The position numbers and the translations under genes are program-made. Below, piece after piece: positions 35,980 through 42,091 of a DNA stretch of 42,091 nucleotides. The notes beneath the pieces were generated by a model, which worked only from the letters and a program-made list of their open reading frames with translations, was not told where the DNA came from and did no database searches. Source of the DNA: an uncultured Bacteroidales bacterium (GTDB taxonomy: Bacteria; Bacteroidota; Bacteroidia; Bacteroidales; FEN-979); assembly GCA_903929315.1 (NCBI GenBank), contig CAIYUC010000108.1, forward strand, positions 1 to 42,091, given 5' to 3'. Within the stretch, counting starts at the first letter, position 1; every line of letters begins with the position of its first letter.

Positions 35980-38001
35980 ATGGAATTTAAGCTTACATCA
36001 GAATTTCAACCGACAGGCGATCAACCGGAAGCTATCCATCAATTGGTGGAAGGGATAGAGAGAGGAGATCCGGCCCAGGTCCTTGTCGGGGTAACAGGTT
36101 CCGGAAAAACATTTACGATTGCCAATTTGATTCAGCAGGTCAATAAACCGACACTTGTATTTAGCCATAATAAAACCCTTGCTGCCCAATTATACGGTGA
36201 ATTCAGGCAATTTTTTCCTGAAAATGCAGTTGAATTTTTTGTTTCCTATTACGATTATTATCAGCCTGAAGCATATTTGCCCATCACCAATACTTACATT
36301 GAAAAAGATCTTTCCATCAATGAAGAATTGGAAAAACTGCGTTTAAGTACCACTTCCTCGTTGCTTTCAGGACGACGGGATATCATTGTGGTTTCCTCGG
36401 TATCCTGTATTTACGGTATCGGAAATCCGGATGATTTCAGTCAGAACATCATCCGTCTGAAACCGGGAGGTCTGATCAGCCGGAACAAATTTCTTTATGC
36501 TTTAGTGAATAGCCTTTATTCCAGAACGGAAAGCGATCTCACACGTGGGAAATTCAGGGTGAGGGGTGATACGGTCGATATTTTCCCGGCTTACCTGGAT
36601 GTTTGTGTTCGGGTCATTTTCCTGGGGGATGAGATTGAAATGATCGAATCTTTTGACCCCGTCACAGGTCATAAATTAGAGAAAATGGAACAGCTTACGC
36701 TTTTTCCCGCTAATATTTTTGTGACCTCTCAGGATAAAATGAAGCAGGCGCTTTTTGAGATCCAGGATGACATGGTAAAGCAGGTCCTCTACTTTAAGGA
36801 AAACGGAAAGGAACTTGAAGCAAAAAGGTTGGAGGAAAGGGTCGACTATGATATTGAAATGATGCGTGAGTTGGGATACTGTTCCGGGATTGAAAATTAT
36901 TCAAGATATTTTGATGGCAGAGTTTCAGGCTCAAGACCATTCTGTCTGTTGGATTATTTTCCGGATGATTATTTAATCGTCATTGACGAAAGTCATGTAT
37001 CGGTCCCTCAAATCAGGGCGATGTTCGGAGGCGATCGTTCACGTAAACAAACGCTGATAGAATTTGGGTTCCGCCTGCCATCTGCAATGGATAACCGTCC
37101 GTTAAAATTCGACGAATTTGAAAGCCTGGTGAATCAGGTCATTTTTGTAAGTGCAACACCTGCTGATTATGAACTGCAGAAATGTGAAGGAGTGGTGGTG
37201 GAACAGGTGATACGGCCAACCGGACTGCTCGACCCATTGGTGGAAGTCAGGCCCAGCCTGAATCAGATTGATGATTTACTTGAAGAGATCAATCAACGGA
37301 TCTCCAAAAACGAACGGGTTCTCGTAACAACCCTGACAAAACGCATGGCCGAAGAATTGTCAAAATATTTTTCCCGGTTGGATATAAAGTGCAGGTACAT
37401 TCATTCCGAGGTTGATACTCTGGAACGTGTAGAGATCATGAGGGATTTACGGTTAGGAGTTTTCGATGTACTGGTTGGCGTAAACTTGCTCAGGGAAGGA
37501 CTTGATCTGCCTGAAGTATCGCTCGTCGCCATACTCGACGCCGATAAGGAAGGTTTTCTGCGATCTGAGCGATCATTAACACAAACAGCAGGCAGGGCAG
37601 CCCGTAATATAAACAGCAGGGTAATAATGTACGCTGATAAGATGACCGATTCAATGAAACGGATGATCAATGAAACGAATCGCAGGCGGCAAAAACAAAT
37701 GGCATATAATGAAGTAAACAATATCACTCCTACTCAAATCAATAAAAGTATGCAGGATATCCTCGGGCAAACGGCTGTCGCAGATGTCAAGGGAAAAACT
37801 CAGAGAAGTTATGTTGAAAGGGAAAACATTGACATGGCCGCAGACCCTGTCATTCAATACATGCCAAAAGAAAAACTCCGGAAGCTTATTGCCCGAACCC
37901 GGAAATCCATGGAAGTTGCAGTAAAAGAGATGGATTTCCTTGAGGCTGCCAGACTAAGAGACGAACTGTTCAGTCTGGAGAAACTTCTGGAGTCTAAATA
38001 A
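35980..38001 (+). CDS. uvrB: Excinuclease ABC subunit B
   Basis: 673 aa; 'GVTGSGKTFTIANLI', 'YYDYYQPEAYLP', 'VLVGVNLLREGLDLPEVSLVAILDADKEGFLRS', C-terminal UvrBC-interaction region. Confidence 0.99.
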   Translation: MEFKLTSEFQPTGDQPEAIHQLVEGIERGDPAQVLVGVTGSGKTFTIANLIQQVNKPTLVFSHNKTLAAQLYGEFRQFFPENAVEFFVSYYDYYQPEAYLPITNTYIEKDLSINEELEKLRLSTTSSLLSGRRDIIVVSSVSCIYGIGNPDDFSQNIIRLKPGGLISRNKFLYALVNSLYSRTESDLTRGKFRVRGDTVDIFPAYLDVCVRVIFLGDEIEMIESFDPVTGHKLEKMEQLTLFPANIFVTSQDKMKQALFEIQDDMVKQVLYFKENGKELEAKRLEERVDYDIEMMRELGYCSGIENYSRYFDGRVSGSRPFCLLDYFPDDYLIVIDESHVSVPQIRAMFGGDRSRKQTLIEFGFRLPSAMDNRPLKFDEFESLVNQVIFVSATPADYELQKCEGVVVEQVIRPTGLLDPLVEVRPSLNQIDDLLEEINQRISKNERVLVTTLTKRMAEELSKYFSRLDIKCRYIHSEVDTLERVEIMRDLRLGVFDVLVGVNLLREGLDLPEVSLVAILDADKEGFLRSERSLTQTAGRAARNINSRVIMYADKMTDSMKRMINETNRRRQKQMAYNEVNNITPTQINKSMQDILGQTAVADVKGKTQRSYVERENIDMAADPVIQYMPKEKLRKLIARTRKSMEVAVKEMDFLEAARLRDELFSLEKLLESK

Positions 38002-38014
38002 TCTTCAGGTACCT

Positions 38015-39346
38015 TTATTTACCGGGCTTGGCATCCATTACATCCAGCAATTCGACATCAAAAACAAGTGTTGAATACGGCTGAATATCACCCATACTTC
38101 TTTCGCCATAAGCAATGCCCGATGGGATAACGAAGGTAGCTCTTCCACCTTTATTCATCATAGCAATACCTTCATCCCAGCCTTTAATTACCTGGCCGGC
38201 GCCTAAAGTAAATTCAAAATAAGGTGGTTTTTTATCTTTTGAAGAATCGAATACTTTCCCGTTCAGCAGGGTTCCTGTGTAATTAACTCTTACTTTCTTA
38301 CCTGCCATAGCCCTGGGGCCCGTTCCTTTTATCTTTTCAATATAATAGAGACCACTGGTCGTTGGCTTGACAGTTATCTTATTATCCTTCAAATATTTTT
38401 GCAACAAGCTGCTTTCTTCCTTTTTTGCATTTTCGGTTTTCATTTGGTCGTCTTTCTTTTTGGTTGCCTGTTCTTTTTCATAGTCTGCCTTTGAGAGTAC
38501 ATCCAGAATCTCTACATTGTAAATAACGATTGAATAAGGAGGAACAATGGTTCCCCTGCCTTGTTCTCCAAAAGCCATTTTGGAAGGAACGATGACCGTC
38601 CCTTTTGCACCTTTTTTCATCATACCAATAGCCTGTTCCAGACCGGGGGTATCAAATCTTTTACCATACTGGAAACTAACAGGTTCAGGACGGTCATAGG
38701 TGGAGAAAATCTGCTTGCCGTCGATCAGTGAGACCTTGAACTGAAGCTTGACCTGGCAACCTGAATCGATCTTCATCCCTTTACCTGGTGTACTTTCAAT
38801 ATAATAGATCCCGGATGATGTCGGTGGTGTCGTAATTTTGTTGGTTGCAATATAACTTTGCAAAGATTCACCTTCCTTTTTCTCAAGGCTTAGGGGTGAA
38901 TCCACGGTTAATAAATGAACATAAAAATTGATAAAACTGCTGCTGTCGATCATAGGAGGACGCTTAGCCATTTTAAATGTCTTCAGGAACAAGGAATCTG
39001 CGCTTATAATAAAAGCAGCGCTGTCACCTGCAGACATCATTCTTATCCCTTCATAAATATCGCCTTTGAAATCGGAACGCGGGATCTGAAACCTTACAGG
39101 TGTTCCCATTTGTTTTTTACTGTCAAACAGGGTAGTATCTTTACCCTTAATCTTATATGTGTATTTCATATCAAGAGAAACCCAGTCACCTATTTTTGGT
39201 TTTATGGTGTCCTTACTGATTTTAAACATCTTGTAGTACAAACCGGACTCAGTCTTATCATAGCCGGAAAATTTCGAACTACATGCAAATGAAGTCATAG
39301 CGACCAAGAGAAAGATCGCAAAAGGATTAAAAACTACTTTTTTCAT
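38015..39346 (-). CDS. FKBP-type peptidyl-prolyl isomerase with three FKBP-like domains, lipoprotein-like
   Basis: Signal/lipobox 'LLVAMTSFACSS'; C-terminal 'VRVNYTGTLLNGKVFDSS...GWDEGIAMMNKGGRATFVIPSGIAYGE', a second similar domain centrally and a degenerate N-terminal one. Confidence 0.9.
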   Translation of the reverse strand: MKKVVFNPFAIFLLVAMTSFACSSKFSGYDKTESGLYYKMFKISKDTIKPKIGDWVSLDMKYTYKIKGKDTTLFDSKKQMGTPVRFQIPRSDFKGDIYEGIRMMSAGDSAAFIISADSLFLKTFKMAKRPPMIDSSSFINFYVHLLTVDSPLSLEKKEGESLQSYIATNKITTPPTSSGIYYIESTPGKGMKIDSGCQVKLQFKVSLIDGKQIFSTYDRPEPVSFQYGKRFDTPGLEQAIGMMKKGAKGTVIVPSKMAFGEQGRGTIVPPYSIVIYNVEILDVLSKADYEKEQATKKKDDQMKTENAKKEESSLLQKYLKDNKITVKPTTSGLYYIEKIKGTGPRAMAGKKVRVNYTGTLLNGKVFDSSKDKKPPYFEFTLGAGQVIKGWDEGIAMMNKGGRATFVIPSGIAYGERSMGDIQPYSTLVFDVELLDVMDAKPGK

Positions 39347-39378
39347 AATTCAATTTTTAATGATTGTTTTCGGGATGA

Positions 39379-39933
39379 TTATTTTAACTTTATTAATTCG
39401 ATATCATAGACAAGTGTGGCACGCTGTGGTATCTTATCCTGGTCTCCAAGCAAACCGAAAGCGAGGTGCGAAGGTACAATAAATTTAACATGATCCCCGA
39501 CACGTAATAATAAAATTCCCTCTTCAAGCCCGCTTTCAACCCCTCCATGGCCGATCTCAAATTCTCTTGGCCCTGTTTGTTCTGAAGAATAAGCCAAATC
39601 ACCGTTGAGTAATCGCACGGAATACATAATGGTTGCATACTTACCTTTTGTCGCGAACGGACCATTACCCTTGTGATAAATCATGTATCTCAGACCTGTG
39701 GCGGTTTTTTTCATATTCCACTGATACCGGTTGATAAAATCCCCAATCTCCTCATCTTCCGTTTTGACTACCTTTTTATTGAAGTTGATAAGGGAATCCG
39801 TTGTCATTTTGTTATTATTTGAATCCCTGGAAGGTTGTGTATTTTCGGTACAAGTAATGACAAGAAAAAACAAAACCGGGAACAACAACCAAAAAGCTTT
39901 ATTTCTGATTTTAATGAATGGAATGGATTTCAT
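39379..39933 (-). CDS. FKBP-type peptidyl-prolyl isomerase, GldI-like lipoprotein
   Basis: 'FPVLFFLVITCTEN' lipobox-like; 'ESGLEEGILLLRVGDHVKFIVPSHLAFGLLGDQDKIPQRATLVYDIEL'. Confidence 0.82.
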   Translation of the reverse strand: MKSIPFIKIRNKAFWLLFPVLFFLVITCTENTQPSRDSNNNKMTTDSLINFNKKVVKTEDEEIGDFINRYQWNMKKTATGLRYMIYHKGNGPFATKGKYATIMYSVRLLNGDLAYSSEQTGPREFEIGHGGVESGLEEGILLLRVGDHVKFIVPSHLAFGLLGDQDKIPQRATLVYDIELIKLK

Positions 39934-40952
39934 TAATAAACCTTTTTTAACTGTTCGGTGTAAACCGGGAGTAAGGAAAGAAATTTACTGATCGTCTCCT
40001 GTAATGAAATATAGCTATAGGCTCCCGCGGCATTATTGTGTCCTCCGCCATCAAAATGCTTGCGTGCCAAGTCATTAACCGAGAAGTTACCCTTTGACCT
40101 GAAAGAAATTTTGACCAATCCTTCTCTTTCCATGAACAATGCGGCAAGATTGATATCTTTAATCGATAATCCGAAATTCACGATCCCCTCTGTATCCCCC
40201 ACCTGATGATTGAATCGTTGAAGATCATCCTTGGAAAGTGAAATATATGCTGTATGAGATTCATGCAGGACAATAAGTTTGTCACTCAGAGAATAGCCTA
40301 AAAGACGAAGCCTGTCCTCAGAATATGTGTCATAGACCATCCGGTGGATATGTTCACCGTCAATTCCTGCTGAAATCAGATGTGCGGTAATCTGATATGT
40401 TTTTTCATTATTGCATGAATAACTGAAAGATCCTGTATCTGTGATTATCCCGGCGTAAATACATGCAGCAATATTGGTGTCGATCAAGTCATGGTCTCCC
40501 GATTCAACAATCAAATCATAGATCAGTTCAGCTGTTGATGAGACCGTGATGTCGGATATCATCCAATGAAAACCAGAATCCGGATCCTTATGATGATCAA
40601 TCAATATCTTAATTCCTTTCGCTTTTTGCACGAATTCTGTGGCTTCTTCGAGCCTGTCAAGAGTATTATAATCAACTGAAATCAGTAATTCAGCCTGATC
40701 AATGGCCTTTATACAGATTTCCCGGTCTTTGTTAAAAACCAAAAGATTTTCGTGATATGGCATCCAATGCAGGAAAGCAGGATCTGGATCGGGGACCATA
40801 ATATACACTTCATGAAGTTTCTTTTTCAGGTAACCGAACAATGCAAGGCTTGAGCCAATTGCATCTCCATCAGGATTTGCGTGCGTAGTTATAAGGATTT
40901 TATGGTGTTTTCTTACTTCACCAATAATGTCCTTAAAGTTGGAATTTTTCAA
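39933..40952 (-). CDS. DHH family phosphoesterase (NrnA-like bifunctional oligoribonuclease/PAP phosphatase)
   Basis: 'ILITTHANPDGDAIGSSLALFGYL', 'ISVDYNTLDR', 'ILIDHHKDPD', 'FDGGGHNNAAGA'. Confidence 0.92.
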   Translation of the reverse strand: MKNSNFKDIIGEVRKHHKILITTHANPDGDAIGSSLALFGYLKKKLHEVYIMVPDPDPAFLHWMPYHENLLVFNKDREICIKAIDQAELLISVDYNTLDRLEEATEFVQKAKGIKILIDHHKDPDSGFHWMISDITVSSTAELIYDLIVESGDHDLIDTNIAACIYAGIITDTGSFSYSCNNEKTYQITAHLISAGIDGEHIHRMVYDTYSEDRLRLLGYSLSDKLIVLHESHTAYISLSKDDLQRFNHQVGDTEGIVNFGLSIKDINLAALFMEREGLVKISFRSKGNFSVNDLARKHFDGGGHNNAAGAYSYISLQETISKFLSLLPVYTEQLKKVY

Positions 40953-40980
40953 GGAGGAGTATTTATATCAATTTAAAGTA

Positions 40981-40988
40981 CAAAAATA
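40981..40988 (-). promoter_or_regulatory. Candidate -7 element (TATTTTTG on minus strand) for the DHH/FKBP genes
   Basis: CAAAAATA on plus strand, 29 nt upstream of the 40952 start; poorly spaced -33. Confidence 0.35.
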
Positions 40989-41077
40989 CAGATATTCTCC
41001 GAACAAATTAATGTCTTAACTTTACCACCAGATTTCTTCAGGATTAATGCCAGATGCCAGATGCTGTTACATTGTAT

Positions 41078-41095
41078 ATTATACGGTCGTATAAT
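41078..41095. promoter_or_regulatory. 18-bp palindrome ATTATACG-GT-CGTATAAT, possible operator or hairpin
   Basis: Perfect 8-bp arms around a 2-nt centre, 38 nt upstream of the ndk ATG. Confidence 0.5.
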
Positions 41096-41132
41096 TTTAA
41101 ATGTAGAATAACCTTAAATAGAATTGACGAAT

Positions 41133-41570
41133 ATGGCTACCAACCGAACTTTCACAATGATAAAACCAATAGCAGTATCCAATGGTTTTTCCGGAGCAAT
41201 CCTCAAAATGTTTCATGAGGCAGGGTTCAGGCTGATTTCGATGAAATACCTCCAGATGACTCCGGGACAAGCCGGAGCATTTTATGAAGTACATAAAGAT
41301 AAACCCTTCTATGCTTCCCTGGTTGAATTTATGTCATCCGGCCCTATTATAGCAGCAATACTTGAAAAAGAGAATGCGGTTGAGGAATTCCGGAAGCTGA
41401 TCGGAGCCACTGACCCTTCCATGGCTGCCCCCGGAACGATCCGTAATTTGTATGGTAAGAACCTCACGGAGAATGCAGTACATGGTTCCGACAGTGACGA
41501 AAATGCGGAATTGGAAAGTAGTTTCTTTTTCTCAGGAATTGAGCAATATCCGGTTGATCATTCAGGGTAA
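41133..41570 (+). CDS. ndk: Nucleoside-diphosphate kinase
   Basis: '[30 protein letters not shown]', '[19 protein letters not shown]' with active-site His; ATG 41133 preferred over 41124. Confidence 0.97.
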   Translation: MATNRTFTMIKPIAVSNGFSGAILKMFHEAGFRLISMKYLQMTPGQAGAFYEVHKDKPFYASLVEFMSSGPIIAAILEKENAVEEFRKLIGATDPSMAAPGTIRNLYGKNLTENAVHGSDSDENAELESSFFFSGIEQYPVDHSG

Positions 41571-41950
41571 TATTCCCGGAATGTCTTATCTTTAAAGAAA
41601 TATACTATCTTTTCAACCGGTTTTCTTTCAATATCTGCAGATTTTTGTCTTTTTTGCCTCCCTTGATCCGATGTCTCCGGATCAGGAGTATTTTGTATCA
41701 CCTGTTCGTGGGTAAAATTCATATCCGGTTGAATGCCGCCGTCATTTATCATTGAACCTGTGCCGTTCAATATCCACTGTAAATTCATTTCCGGGTAACG
41801 GGCCACAATTCGCTGAATAAATTCCAAACTTGGTTTATTCCTTCCTGATATAAGGTGGGAGATACTTGAACGTTGCACACCGATTTCATCTGCAAATTGC
41901 GATGGAGTTAAATTCTTCGATTTAATGAATGATAAAATTCGTTCAACCAT
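41558..41950 (-). CDS. XRE-family HTH transcriptional regulator
   Basis: '[50 protein letters not shown]'. Confidence 0.93.
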   Translation of the reverse strand: MVERILSFIKSKNLTPSQFADEIGVQRSSISHLISGRNKPSLEFIQRIVARYPEMNLQWILNGTGSMINDGGIQPDMNFTHEQVIQNTPDPETSDQGRQKRQKSADIERKPVEKIVYFFKDKTFREYYPE

Positions 41951-41972
41951 AAAATGTTTCTAAGAATAATTA

Positions 41973-42003
41973 CAAAAGTAAAATTTTCGGCAAACAATAG
42001 CAA
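41973..42003 (-). promoter_or_regulatory. Candidate promoter TTG-N20-TACTTTTG (minus strand) for the XRE gene
   Basis: CAAAAGTA 41973-41980 and CAA 42001-42003 on plus strand. Confidence 0.4.
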
Positions 42004-42091
42004 GTTTACAGTTAAAATTGTTAAAGTACGATCAGCTTTAAAGCTTTTCATCAAATAGTCTATATATCATCCTGGTCTACATACTGTTAAA

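Noticed and set aside
41558-41570. Convergent 13-bp overlap of ndk and the XRE gene as a regulatory antisense system
   Set aside because: Short tail-to-tail overlaps are common in compact genomes; nothing else supports antisense control.
1-42091. CRISPR array, tRNA/rRNA genes, prophage or toxin-antitoxin defence module
   Set aside because: No spaced direct repeats, no tRNA cloverleaf or rRNA-like sequence recognised, and no Cas, integrase, phage structural or restriction genes among the ORFs.

Overview
This 42 kb window is chromosomal DNA that looks like Bacteroidota (inferred from TAnnTTTG-type promoter motifs, a CarboxypepD_reg-like TonB receptor, a GldI-like FKBP, and the mutL/rhomboid/EEP and uvrB/FKBP/DHH neighbourhoods). 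I saw no rRNA, tRNA, CRISPR array or transposase gene. About 28.2-42 kb is mostly housekeeping: amidohydrolase, DUF6580-like membrane protein, GroES paralog, mutL, two rhomboids, EEP-family protein, uvrB, two FKBP proteins, DHH phosphoesterase, ndk, XRE regulator. The notable part is ~0.7-27.5 kb, which looks like a specialised lipid or natural-product locus. It encodes three B12-binding-type radical SAM proteins, a GT2-DUF2062 glycosyltransferase, a 1284-aa MMPL/acyltransferase/methyltransferase fusion, a phytoene-desaturase-like FAD oxidoreductase, a C45 (penicillin acyltransferase-like) Ntn enzyme, an orphan 128-aa protein and a TonB receptor. It also encodes a 3-hydroxyacyl-CoA dehydrogenase next to acetate kinase, an O-methyltransferase homolog lacking the usual catalytic His, an ABC-2 permease, an HTH protein overlapping a BtrH-like acyltransferase, a stand-alone ACP, a sulfotransferase, and a CapK/phenylacetate-CoA-ligase-like adenylating enzyme. 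Parts of this resemble flexirubin/aryl-polyene/dialkylresorcinol-type clusters and the gene content proposed for ladderane clusters, but no ketosynthase or dehydratase is visible here. The product is therefore unknown. A perfect 33-bp inverted repeat near the left edge is the most striking non-coding feature.
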